The position numbers and the translations under genes were made by a program. A model generated the notes under the pieces. It did not search any database. It saw nothing but the letters and a program-made list of their open reading frames with translations, and had not been told where the DNA came from. Positions 9,351-18,621 of a stretch of DNA of 22,974 nucleotides are shown here, one piece after another. The first letter of the stretch is position 1, and the number at the start of each line of letters is the position of its first letter. This stretch comes from Chara braunii (lineage: Eukaryota; Streptophyta; Charophyceae; Charales; Characeae): NCBI GenBank assembly GCA_003427395.1, contig BFEA01000608.1:415957-438930 (forward strand), written 5' to 3'.

Positions 9351-9882
9351 GTGTGGTGCCGGATCGGACCTGTGTCGGTTCTCTTCGTACGGAAGAAGAA
9401 CAAGGACCTTCGCTTGTGCATTGACTATCATAAACGAATCGCACAAACCGTCAAGAATGCAGGGCCTCTTCCTCGTATTGACGATCTTCTTGAGTGTTTG
9501 GGCGGTGCAAAGTATTTTTCCAAATTGGACTTGAAGTTGGACTATCATCAAATTTCGATACGCCTGCAAGATCGCTACAAATCCACATTTAAGACGCGGT
9601 ACGAGCATTTGAGTAGGTTGTCATGCCTTTGGGCCTCACCAATGCCCCGACGACTTTTCAAGTGGCGATAACCAAAGAGTTTCGCGCGATGTTGAACCAG
9701 CTTGTGTCGATCTACTTGGACAACATTCTTATCTATAGCCGGCCCTTGGAGGACCATCTCGAGCATCTTCGACGTGTGTTGGAGACGCTCCGTCGCGCCA
9801 AGTACAAAGCCAATTGCGACAAGTGTGAGTTTGTGCATCAAGAGTTGGAGTATTTGGACCATTTCGTCACATTGAGGGCATA
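9351..9882 (+). pseudogene. Chromovirus reverse transcriptase, truncated and mutated
   Basis: Would copy element RNA into cDNA. V-L-F-V-R-K-K-N-K-D and L-R-L-C-I-D-Y at the start, P-L-P-R-I-D-D and F-S-K-L-D-L (motif A aspartate) are clear in one frame. A shift near 9610-9625 leads to M-P-L-G-L-T-N-A-P-T-T-F-Q. The catalytic box is Y-L-D-N (about 9714-9725) instead of Y-L-D-D, so a metal-binding aspartate is lost, and the N-terminal fingers are deleted. The family call is very secure; the domain must be inactive. Confidence 0.92.
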
Positions 9883-10500
9883 AGTCCATTGTCGGACAAG
9901 ATTCAAGTCGTCCAAGAGAGGTCCGAACCGAAAAACATTACGGATGTCCGCTCGTTTCTCGGCCTCGCCCGGCTACCATCAACGCTTTATCAAAAGCTAT
10001 TCAAAGATTGTGGCTAATTTGACCAAGCTTCGATGCGAGGACCGACCGTTTGACTTTGACGAGGACGCGCGGGCTTCATTTTTGGCCCTCAAAGTCGCCT
10101 TCCTATCTGCGGAGGTTTTACGCATCTATGACCCGCTTTCGCTAACTCGAGTCACTACTGATGCATCCGACTATGGCATGGTGTCATCCTCGAGCAACAA
10201 GATGGCGTGGATTGGCACCCGGTCAAGCACTTTAGCAAGAAGGTGTCCGTCATGCACTCAATTGACGACGCACGGAAGAAGGAATTATTGGCCCTCGTAC
10301 ACGCGCTTAAGCGGTGGCGGTATTTTCTTCTTGGTCGAAGTCAATTCGGATGGGTAACGGATAACAATCCGTTGGTCTTGACACGGTTAATATTACCATC
10401 ACCCATTGGATGGCTTTCATCGACCAGTTTGACTTCTTCCCCGGCCACATCCCGGGACAGTCAAACCGTTTTGCAGATGCTCTTTCATGGCGCCCGGACC
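9883..10500 (+). pseudogene. Chromovirus RNase H region, broken
   Basis: Follows RT through the connection segment (Y-H-Q-R-F-I-K-S-Y-S-K-I-V, about 9970-10010). The RNase H core begins at T-T-D-A-S-D-Y-G (about 10153-10176, first catalytic Asp), shifts frame near 10190-10210 to H-F-S-K-K...K-E-L-L-A-L-V-H-A (catalytic Glu) and V-T-D-N-N-P-L (third Asp), then shifts again near 10390 to the tail D-F-F-P-G-H-I-P-G. All three acidic residues survive but in different frames. The protein would degrade the RNA strand of the RNA:DNA hybrid. Confidence 0.87.
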
Positions 10501-11617
10501 TTTGTACCGCGGTCTATTCGACTTTCGAGGCTGACGATGACTTGCGGGACAGCTTCGTCAACGGCTACCAAGTCGACCCCGAGTTTCACGACAAGTACGT
10601 TAATTGCTCCTCTCCAAATCCGACTCCATCACATTATTGGATCCAAGAGGGCTATTTGCTAGTCCACTCGCGGGGGAGGATATTCTTTGCGTACCAAGTG
10701 ATCCACACTTGCGTACACGGCTTCTTGGCGAGTTCCACGATGCTCTCGCCACTGGACACTTTGGAGTCAATTGTACGATTGGCCGACTTCATAAGCGCTT
10801 TTGGTGGCCCGGCCTCCTCGGCGACGCCACACACTATTGCAAGTCATGCGAGGTTTGCCGACGTCGCAAATCCCGCAACCATCATCCGTTCAACGAGTCG
10901 TGACCATTACCGGTCCCTTTCGGACGACAGGAATCGATTGCCATGGACATTACCGGGTCGTTCGCCAAGCACAATACCGGCATGGATGGGGTTCTCACGG
11001 TGGTCGATCGACTCACCAAGTTTGCCACATTTTTGCCTCACCGCTATCACGCCAAAGCACTGGAGTTGGTCGAGGTTTTTTACGCCAATTGGATTCGGAC
11101 CAAGGGTTGGTTGGCTCTCATCAAATGATGGGGCTCATCCCTCAACCTGAGTTCGGCTCGCCACCCACAAACCGATGGCCAAACGGAGCGGGCGCATCAA
11201 AACGTACAAGTTCTTCTTCGCACTCTCTTTCGTCCCGACCAAAAGGATTGGGTTGAGTGGCTTCCGGACGTTGAGTTGGCTTACAACTTGTCCACCCATC
11301 CGGCTATCGGGATGTCACCCTTTGAGTTTGAGCATGGCTTGCCGTTGGACACCATCATCCCACGGGCGGCCGAGAGGGACGACCACCTTGTCTTCATTCG
11401 ACAGATGCAAGAGCTCCTTGTCAAGGCACGAGACCAGATGTTGAAGACGCAGCAACGCATGAGCCGTCAAGCCAATCGCCAACGTCTTCCTTGTCCATTC
11501 CGCACAGGCGAACCTCGTTTGGGTCTCCGCCGCAAAATTCAGACTCGAACAGGATATCTCTCGCAAGCTCCTCCCGAAATGGATGGGGCCTTGGCGCATT
11601 ATAGCACCCGCTGGTGA
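10501..11617 (+). pseudogene. Chromovirus integrase, broken, central catalytic Asp deleted
   Basis: Would insert cDNA into the host genome. The H2C2 zinc domain is visible at about 10730-10880 (H...G-H-F-G, then C-K-S-C-E-V-C). The core keeps the first Asp (M-D-I-T-G, about 10943) and the Glu of T-D-G-Q-T-E-R (about 11174-11193). The stretch that should carry the S-D-R-D aspartate is missing, with the junction near 11100-11140. In-frame stops lie at 10901-10903 (probably CGA to TGA) and 11126-11128. The C-terminal GPWRI-type motif follows at about 11583 after another frame change. Confidence 0.9.
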
Positions 11618-12019
11618 CACACCCGAAGGACCTTCATTTGTCATTCAAGTGCCCGCCCACTTGTCCGGCCACCCGATTTTTCGTTGTTCAAAGTTGGCTC
11701 TTTTCGTTTCGGTGGAACGCGACAACTTTCCTGGCGACGATCGCAAGACCCACCCTCCATGGACGGTTTTCAAGAGGTCAGCGACATCATTTTCCAGCGC
11801 CGCTATGGCACCAAGCCGGTAGAGTACTTAGTACACTTCTCCCATAGCAGCCATAAGGCTGACCGTTGGTTGACCCGTGCGGAACTTCAAGCCACAGCCC
11901 CCAATGTCCTTGCACGTTACGAACGCAAACAGCAAGGCAAGCCGATACCTTCAGCTCCACGCCGAACTCGTGTCCAGCTCCACCATCGGATCATCACCTT
12001 CGCCCTCGACCTGGCTTGA
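11583..12019 (+). pseudogene. Integrase C-terminus and chromodomain of the chromovirus
   Basis: M-G-P-W-R-I opens the GPY/F-like integrase C-terminal region, which continues to H-P-I-F-R-C-S-K-L (the usual H-P-V-F-H-V-S-x-L). After a frame change near 11760 comes a chromodomain-like segment: V-S-D-I-I-F-Q-R-R, V-E-Y-L-V-H-F, then R-W-L-T-R-A-E-L. In chromoviruses this domain guides integration to particular chromatin. The usual tryptophan-rich K-W-x-G-Y is altered to H-F-S-H-S, so binding to a methylated histone tail is doubtful. The frame stops at 12017-12019, shortly before the polypurine tract. Confidence 0.8.
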
Positions 12020-12025
12020 CTTCAT

Positions 12026-12041
12026 AAGGAGGGGGGGGGGG
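12026..12041 (+). other. Polypurine tract
   Basis: AAGGA followed by eleven G residues, five bases before the TG of the 3' LTR. Position and composition match the plus-strand primer site of LTR retrotransposons. The pure G run may have expanded after insertion. Confidence 0.85.
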
Positions 12042-12046
12042 TTACA

Positions 12047-13133
12047 TGTTGAGCCTGCACATGGGCCCCATTTTGGGGGCCCGTCAGTTGCTGGGGGTCC
12101 CCAGGCCGGACGCCATTCAGGATTCGCCCTGGAGGCCCACAGCCGACGTTAGGGCCACAGGATTCGATTTGAGGCAGCATTCATTAATTTATTTATGTAT
12201 TTGATGTCCTATTTTTGTCTGTTCAGGCATTGTTTCAGACTTGCAGTTCGTCCGAACATACTTTCGGTTTGTTAGGGACAAAGGCCCCCTTCTTCGCTCG
12301 CACTCGGGCCCAGGGAGGGCCTGGATGTCCGATAGAGACCCAGGCAGGCCGTTTCAGGCCAGCACCAGAGGCACACCAGCGAGGCCCGGCGCTACATATA
12401 GCTGGACCAGGCCAGGACAGATAGACATTTCGAGTAGCTCACTTCTTGGGCGACACGCTGTTGGAGCAGCGCGACACAGCGCTGCACTAGATGTAGAGGA
12501 GTCGGTAGAGGAGTCTGTAGAGAGAGAGAGCGACAGAAGCGGTGGCCATACCTGCAGTGGAGGTACTTACCTAGCCACCATAGCTGGAGTCCTCGCCAGC
12601 AACCTGCATCAGAGACACGCCGGCGGCAGCTAGTACATGGCGGCAGTTCCCTGCAGGTGAGACGGAGAGAGAGAGTTTACAGGCAGAGGTTACATCGTGC
12701 TATGAGGCCCAGGCTCTGAGTCGACATTTTTGTGGCAGAGATTGGTTATATATTCAGCGGGGATACTATTTTTGGACTTCGCTAGCACGATCTTGGTCTT
12801 CTCCCTCCTCTCCATCTTCATCTCGCCTCTCCCCCCATCTCCTCTTCCGTGGTATCTCCCCACGTGCGTGCTCAAGGAGGGACCTTTCTTCCATGTATGC
12901 GGTTCCTCCTCTCACTCTCACATGTGTGGTATATGATGGGGTGTCGCGTCAGTATCTGACAAATCAGGTCATATCTTTGAGTCGTCTGTTGCGCTACATT
13001 GTGCTATTTCCGTATGTGTCTGGATGTACATTGCTTGTTGATGCTTTGCTGACACTCCATTGTCCATTCGAGTCCTTTTCATCACTTTGCGGATCCTTGG
13101 CTCCATACACAGCGCTCGATTGAGCATGTATCA
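12047..13133 (+). repeat. 3' LTR of the chromovirus
   Basis: Same ends as the 5' LTR and alignable along it, including the TATA-like box at 12394-12401. It is 160 bp shorter: it lacks most of the U3 hairpin cluster and the polypyrimidine expansion. Many point differences are visible. The sequence after CA (GCTGGACAC) is unrelated to the flank left of the 5' LTR. Confidence 0.92.
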
Positions 13134-13800
13134 GCTGGACACAAATGGGGAATAAGTCAGCCAAAAGTTGTCTGGGTCCGTGTACTGATGGTTTAAGCTA
13201 GCCTACTCCCAATTTTTTGCTGCTCCCCTCCGTAAAGGACGTGCCGCACAAGCGTACTGCCTCCTAAAAGGGATTCTTTTCTTTTCTTCTTTCCCCCCCT
13301 GGCACCTGCTCTATTGATACGACTGGAACGAAGTACATACCATTTGGCGATCAGAGTTAGACTTACGACATCAATTGGGTTCTGCTTGGTTCTTCAAGGA
13401 GAGAAAAAACAGTTTAATATCAGCAATTCCGGAGGCACGGAGAAGCCTACTGACTTCGGAGACCTGGAGGCTCCTGGCACTTGGTATACTAGCGACTCCC
13501 CTTGCCCCACAAGGGTCTGGAAGCTGATCTGGATTGAGCCAACTGGCAAGCGGGTATTCAATGTTGCAATTGTGAGCCGAGCCCCAATATGTCGATTGAA
13601 GAACCGCAAACAGAACCGACCATTGGGATTGCTCTGTCCGATAAGAGTGTTTGAGCAATTGACCTTTTCTTGTTTTCTGCATAGAAAAACCATCATTTCT
13701 TTGCACACAAATAACTGAAGCTTCGCCCTTGCCGTTAGGCGCGATCACCAAAAAAAACATTGACGCCTGCCTGGATATGGGTTCGATTCCTGTTATCCAC
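13134..13800. other. Spacer, no gene recognised, one B-box-like site
   Basis: Open frames of 134-143 codons on both strands overlap each other and resemble nothing known. The only motif of note is GGTTCGATTCC at 13780-13790, an exact match to the tRNA B-box consensus, sitting inside a small hairpin (TGGATA 13772-13777 with TATCCA 13794-13799). No A box is placed correctly, so it is at most the remnant of a tRNA-derived SINE. Confidence 0.4.
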
Positions 13801-14205
13801 AATTGCGACTTGATGGGAAAAAAAAAGACTCAGATAAATAAAATGTGCATATCAAAATTTAAAACTTTTCGACAAAATCTTGGAAAATGTCTGGCAAACC
13901 TAGGCTAGCAGAGTGGCCCGGGGTCACTTGCTCGGCCGGGCCAAAAAAATAAAAATATTTTTTAATTTTATTTTTTATTTTAAATTTGGTAACGAATGTG
14001 GATGTGACCCTGAAGCAAAAGTTGTTGAGTTTATTTTTTTGAATAACATAGTTCTTTTTTTCAGATTTTTTTATTTTCTTTGTTTTCTTTTTTGTGCTAT
14101 GACCTTCCCTGATCCTTGCACGGCCGGGCCGTCCGGGAAAGTAGGGTGACCCGGGCGGCCCGGCTGGTAGCCTAGTGGCAAACAAAAAAACTTACTCAAA
14201 AACAA
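13801..14205 (+). repeat. Dispersed repeat, left copy (split by the hAT-like element)
   Basis: 13801-13899 plus 14184-14205 match 22074-22191 in the same orientation, starting AATTGCGA and including ATCAAAATTTAAAACTTTTCGACAAA-type sequence up to ACTTACTCAAAAACAA. Homology stops after that on both sides. The two copies bracket the LINE. The family is unnamed. Confidence 0.8.
13900..14175. mobile_element. Non-autonomous hAT-like DNA transposon (MITE), 276 bp
   Basis: Ends are imperfect terminal inverted repeats of about 28-30 bp: both start CTAGGCTA and run through CAG...GGCCC...GGGTCAC. The element is flanked by an exact 8-bp duplication, TGGCAAAC (13892-13899 and 14176-14183). The related copy at 22160-22167 has a single TGGCAAAC and no insert, i.e. 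an empty site. The interior is AT-rich and non-coding. An 8-bp duplication is typical of hAT (and P) superfamily transposases. The CTAGG terminus is not the commonest hAT end, so the superfamily is inferred from duplication length. Confidence 0.88.
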
Positions 14206-14982
14206 TATATATATTGTCACAAAAAATATCAGAGCGCAAATGCGAAAAAAAGAAAGAAAAAAAGGAAGAAAAACAGGAAAAATTTTCAAAAAATGAATTC
14301 AGTTTTTTTTTATCGTCTTCCTTATAACTCCCCCTGTTCAGAACCTCTTGCGTACAAGGCCGCCCACGTGGATGTAGGTAGAGCGGAGGCTGCCTCCACC
14401 CCCGTGTGTCATATCGACCCACTTGCACACAGCCAAAAGGCAAAGAGGCAAAGAAAAGAGGAAGGGAACAACCAAATAATATAGAACGATAATTGCCATT
14501 CCAATTTTTTTGGGGGGCGCGGCGGTTGGCGCTGGAATAGCGCTCTAAGTGCGCGCTACCGGCGTAGCGGCCGGTTCGGTGGCCTCTGGCAGGTACCAAC
14601 TTGATACGGCGAGGGGAAAGAAGCGGGTCCGGCTCGGCATCTTCCGAGCAACCGCCCTACGCGACGGCGGACGTCCACTTCTGCTATCGACCCGGAGTAG
14701 GTGAGCTATGGTGTCGTAAGAGTGAAGAAGAATTTGGGAAGCGAATGAGAATCGGGTGGGTGTGCGCCATCACTGGCGCTCACCTTTGAATGCTCAAAGA
14801 CGTACGGGGGACAAAGTCAGAGAGTGGACTAATAGGAGCAGAGGCACGTCAGGGCAGAGAGAGGAAGCTGATTATGACGAGACAAAGGTGAAAGGACAGA
14901 CTTCAGGAGCAGCGACGCAACAATCAAGGGAAAGGAAGAAGACGCAGAGAAGTACAGGAAGCTGGCCTGGTCGAGCGGTCAG
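14206..14982. other. Leader or flank upstream of LINE ORF1
   Basis: A purine-rich stretch with AAAGAAAG runs (about 14240-14290) gives way at about 14510 to a GC-rich segment with small hairpins (GCGCT/AGCGC near 14529-14543, GGCC...GGCC near 14568-14584). A purine-rich region then leads to ORF1. The LINE 5' untranslated region must lie here, but its 5' end cannot be fixed: I found no target duplication matching the sequence after the 3' poly(A). Confidence 0.5.
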
Positions 14983-17250
14983 ATGGCGACGAATCAACAG
15001 CAACAGGGAGAAGGCAATAGCAGAGCGGGCAGATCTCCCCCTCGAGATCGAGATGTGGGACTAGCTGAAGAAATGAGGGTAAAGCTCCTCATTGCAAAAT
15101 GTTTTGAAGATGGTATCACTCCAGAAAACCTCTGTCATGGAGAATTTGTGATGGAAAATGGGGTAAAGATCTTCAAGGTAGATGAAAATGTGGGTAGATT
15201 GACGACAACGTGGCTCAAAGAGAGAGTGGTCACAGTCATCTTTCAAGGAGCAGCAAGGGATCTCCCTCTGAAAGTGAGGGAAAATCTAAGGGCATATGAA
15301 AACGGATGGACGCGCCAGCGAATTTTTGATCGAACGGTACGAAGAGGGAGAACTCACGGTGAGGGGCCAAATATTATCTCCTATATTGCAATGACTACCG
15401 AAATAGCACAGTGGATGGTGGCCAAGGCAGAGGACAAGGTAGTAGTGGGGGGAGTAGAGTACGCAATGCTCTTCAAACCGTGGATGACGAGGAAAGAGTT
15501 GGAGGATAGGAGAAGAGTGGACGAGGAAACGAAGTTTTGGGTGATTGCATTGAGAGTTCCGATTCGGGCAGCGTTCCACATTCACGACATGCTAGAGAAG
15601 TCAATGGGCATGGTGGTCAAAGCATATGACGCGGAGCCTGATAAAACTCGACCGAAGTTGATGAACAGAAAGTATGATCTCGTAAAGGAGGCGGAGGGCA
15701 ATTTTGAGCAGGAGCTACCGATGAAACTGGAAGACGGCGAAGTTCTGACGATAAAGTTTGTATGTAAGCATACTCATTGGTGCGACCGATGTCGCTGGTG
15801 TTTCCATACGGCTGATAATGGATGTCCTCGTGCAGAAGAAGAAGCAGAGCAAGATGGCGCGGGAGGAAGATCGGGAGGTAACTTCAATTTTAACCCCAGG
15901 ACGGCGGATTTTCGGTCAGCGGGCTTCCAGAGGGGCATCGAGGAAGCAGCCAGAGACATGCAAGTAAGAAGCGGACAGAGACAACAGTCAGCCGTCCAAT
16001 CTGGAGGGAGGATACCAAGAGGGGAGTCTTCCAATCAAGCACAGCACTCAGTCTTGCAGACACGAGGAAGAGGGATCGCAGAACAAGACCCAAGAGGTTG
16101 GCAGCCACAAGGAGGTGGGACGCAACAAGCCCAGCAGATGGTTGGGAACAACCCCATAGGAGGAGGCCCGGTCGGCGCTTTCATCCCGTATGTGAGCAGT
16201 GGCCTGCATCCCTGGCAAACCCAACAGGCGGCAGGGATATGGCAACATGCACATGCACGGCAAGATTCAGGAAGGATGATGCATCAGGGAGGCATGATAA
16301 GGCCACCAGGGGGTCTATACCCGGTCGCAGGGTATCAAGATGTGAGAGCGAGTGGATTGGAAGCAAGAAACTTCGCTCCGCAGCAACAAGCAAGGGGAGA
16401 ACTAAACCAGGAGCGAGCTCTGGTGGTACGTCAAGCAGATCCGAATGGGGAGGATCGAACCTCACACGAAGTGATTATCAGGGAACACCAACCCCCCCCG
16501 CCGGGGATGGACATCGAGGAAGTAAACCCGTTGGGGAAACGCAAAGAGAGAGAAAGAGGAGCGAGTGCAGCAACATCGGAAGCATCAACAACGCAAGGAG
16601 GGGCACGCACAGGAATCAACGAGCAAGAGGGAAACTCTCGGTGGGTGATACCGGAGGGAGTAACCACTTTGGAAAGAGGGGAAAGGGAGAGGGAGGAATC
16701 CTTCTTACTTCCCTTCGTCTGTGCTTTGCATGGGCAGGAAATATTCGTAATAGGCCTTAAGGCTCAAGACGGATCTATGGCTCTCCCGACAGTTTCGATC
16801 CAAGGCCTAGCGACTCCGGAGATTATTGCTACTCAGACCAGAAGGATATACAACGACCGATTCCAGTTTCGAATCTTCCCGGAAGAAATGATGGCGAAAC
16901 TGATTACAGATTTTCCGGGGGGGCGAAGACTGAAGTATGCAGCACCACTGATTGATGCAAGGATCCCTCCAGAGTGCTGGAACGGGTTGAACAANGTGGG
17001 GCTGGAATGTGTACGCCTCAACTGTTTTGTCACAAATGAGGTAGCGGTTTTGTCCCAGATTGCGGTTGATCCGCGAATACCGGCTAACTTCTTAGCAGGG
17101 TTAGACATGTTATTACCGAGATCACGAAATTTGTCCTCTCAGTACTTTGTTAATGCCCTTCGGGGTAGCTGGGAGGAAACCAGGCTGTTGAGGACTGACA
17201 GTGAGGGGGGCAATCATCACGCGAGCGCGTCAGCTCCGGCAATTGGCTAG
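14983..17250 (+). CDS. LINE ORF1 protein (755 aa), nucleic-acid-binding
   Basis: Uninterrupted 755-codon frame. Residues about 20-240 form a globular region that I compare with the DUF4283-like N-terminal domain of plant LINE/gag-like proteins (inferred, not secure). A cysteine-rich motif follows at about 257-282 (C-K-H-T-H-W-C-D-R-C-R-W-C-F-H...C-P), which looks like a compact zinc knuckle. A long Gln/Gly/Arg-rich low-complexity stretch runs to about residue 560. A second folded segment with regular hydrophobic spacing (about 565-745) follows and is unusual for a LINE ORF1. One ambiguous base (N at 16995) makes one residue Lys or Asn. The role would be binding LINE RNA in a ribonucleoprotein. 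ORF2 starts 2 nt after its stop. Confidence 0.8.
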   Translation: MATNQQQQGEGNSRAGRSPPRDRDVGLAEEMRVKLLIAKCFEDGITPENLCHGEFVMENGVKIFKVDENVGRLTTTWLKERVVTVIFQGAARDLPLKVRENLRAYENGWTRQRIFDRTVRRGRTHGEGPNIISYIAMTTEIAQWMVAKAEDKVVVGGVEYAMLFKPWMTRKELEDRRRVDEETKFWVIALRVPIRAAFHIHDMLEKSMGMVVKAYDAEPDKTRPKLMNRKYDLVKEAEGNFEQELPMKLEDGEVLTIKFVCKHTHWCDRCRWCFHTADNGCPRAEEEAEQDGAGGRSGGNFNFNPRTADFRSAGFQRGIEEAARDMQVRSGQRQQSAVQSGGRIPRGESSNQAQHSVLQTRGRGIAEQDPRGWQPQGGGTQQAQQMVGNNPIGGGPVGAFIPYVSSGLHPWQTQQAAGIWQHAHARQDSGRMMHQGGMIRPPGGLYPVAGYQDVRASGLEARNFAPQQQARGELNQERALVVRQADPNGEDRTSHEVIIREHQPPPPGMDIEEVNPLGKRKERERGASAATSEASTTQGGARTGINEQEGNSRWVIPEGVTTLERGEREREESFLLPFVCALHGQEIFVIGLKAQDGSMALPTVSIQGLATPEIIATQTRRIYNDRFQFRIFPEEMMAKLITDFPGGRRLKYAAPLIDARIPPECWNGLNXVGLECVRLNCFVTNEVAVLSQIAVDPRIPANFLAGLDMLLPRSRNLSSQYFVNALRGSWEETRLLRTDSEGGNHHASASAPAIG

Positions 17251-17252
17251 AG

Positions 17253-18133
17253 ATGAGTAGGTGTCGGCTTGTTACCTGGAATGTGCAAGGGCTGGGAGGC
17301 ACGGGAGGTAGATGTAAGGGGACTAGAATTAAGTCATGGGTACACGCGAAAAAGGCAGACATCCTGTTCATTCAAGAAACGAAACTTTCAGAAAGGAAGT
17401 TGACTGAATTGAAGGACTGGTGGACTGGTCCACAGCTATGGTCACCAGCGAGGGGAAGTAAAGGTGGGGTGGCGATCCTTGTTCACAGCAGAATAGATGC
17501 ACAACTTATCGATTTTGACTCGGACCTATGGGGAAGATGGTGCTGGGTTAAGTTGGGTATAGGAGAGGAGGATTGGACTCTTGCCTCTGTGTACGCACCA
17601 AACAATCCACAGGAAAGGTTAGCCTTTTATCAAACGTTGCCACTGGTTTTGCCAAAGACTGATAAGTTGGTTGTTACGGGAGACTGGAATCAGATAGTTG
17701 CCCCTGGTATTGATTCAGAGAAAGAGGACACGCCGAAAAAAAAACCGTAGCTACCTGATTAGTTGGATGGAGGCCTGGGCATTGAAAGACATCTACAGGA
17801 TCAGATATCCAAACAGCGAAGGATTTACCTGGTTTGGTAATCCAGTTACGGCCCCATTTACGAAGAGAAGGTTGGATTTCTTTCTCATCTCAGAAGAAGC
17901 ATGTAAGTTGACTGTCAAAGTGGAGGAACAGAAGGGCCCGGTCTCAGATCATAAGCTAGTAATTCTAGACATTGCAATGGGGCAGAATTTGGAGCGTGGA
18001 CCAGGATTGTTTAGGTTGAACGTCTCAAATCTGGAGGATGAAGGCTGGAGGAAGTGGGTGGATGATTTTTGGACCTCGTGGAAAAACGCCAGGGATTGCT
18101 TCGACACAATAGCAGAATGGATGGACGGGGGCC
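17253..18133 (+). pseudogene. LINE ORF2 part 1: AP-like endonuclease and linker
   Basis: ATG follows the ORF1 TAG by 2 nt. The endonuclease that nicks target DNA for target-primed reverse transcription shows T-W-N (Asn10), Q-E-T-K (Glu42), G-D-W-N (Asp144, Asn146), R-R-L-D-F-F and the final S-D-H-K. All catalytic positions are readable. A run of nine A at 17736-17744 throws the frame to TAG at 17748-17750; the domain continues one frame over with no other damage, so an extra A is the likely lesion. S-D-H lies after the shift. A linker toward RT follows. Confidence 0.88.
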
Positions 18134-18621
18134 TTCAGATAATTCCGCGCAAATTGGATATTTTCTCACAGATCGCTGCTTTTCAAAGAAACAGCGAGGA
18201 GAGGACTCTCTGGAGGAGGGTAGAAGAAGCGGAAAGAAACATGTGTGGCCATCCAGTCTCGGAGGCAGTCTGGGCAGAGGAAAGGGCGGAAAGAGTTAAA
18301 GTGTGGGAGTTGCATCAAGAGAATAAGGAGAAGAGATGGAGACAGATCCTGGAAGTGAAAGGGATCCTAACATCAGATTCAGATAATTCCGCGCAAATTG
18401 GATATTTTCTCACAGATCGCTGCTTTTCAAAGAAACAGCGAGGAGAGGACTCTCTGGAGGAGGGTAGAAGAAGCGGAAAGAAACATGTGTGGCCATCCAG
18501 TCTCGGAGGCAGTCTGGGCAGAGGAAAGGGCGGAAAGAGTTAAAGTGTGGGAGTTGCATCAAGAGAATAAGGAGAAGAGATGGAGACAGATCCTGGAAGT
18601 GAAAGGGATCCTAACATCAGA
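18134..18621 (+). repeat. Exact 244-bp tandem duplication in ORF2
   Basis: 18134-18377 is repeated base for base at 18378-18621, starting TTCAGATAATTCC and ending CTAACATCAGA. Because 244 is not a multiple of three, the second copy is read in the next frame and the frame entering from the endonuclease is lost at 18541-18543. Collapsing one copy would join the linker in phase. Either a very recent event or an assembly error. Confidence 0.95.

Larger units (their letters stand above)
4510..13133 (+). mobile_element. Ty3/gypsy chromovirus LTR retrotransposon, full length, inactive
   Basis: About 8.6 kb bounded by two related LTRs, each starting TGTTGAGCCTGCAC and ending CATGTATCA. A PBS sits 2 nt after the 5' LTR and a polypurine tract lies just before the 3' LTR. 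The order gag, protease, RT, RNase H, integrase, chromodomain is diagnostic of Ty3/gypsy chromoviruses. The coding part is spread over all three frames by indels and carries internal stops, two internal deletions and an altered RT catalytic site, so it cannot move on its own. The five bases outside each end (GTCGT and GCTGG) do not match, so no target duplication remains. LTRs of unequal length (1247 and 1087 bp) also point to an old insertion. Confidence 0.93.

Noticed and set aside
13314-13802. Overlapping frames of 134-143 codons on both strands as a host gene
   Set aside because: No recognisable motif and mutual overlap on opposite strands in a spacer between mobile elements.
14511-14600. 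tRNA-like segment with GGTTCGGT and stacked hairpins
   Set aside because: The D-like and anticodon-like stems use the same bases, the acceptor arms do not pair and no A box fits, so it is not a tRNA gene.
18069-18543. Reading of the second 244-bp copy as novel peptide
   Set aside because: It is the out-of-frame translation of duplicated ORF2 sequence.
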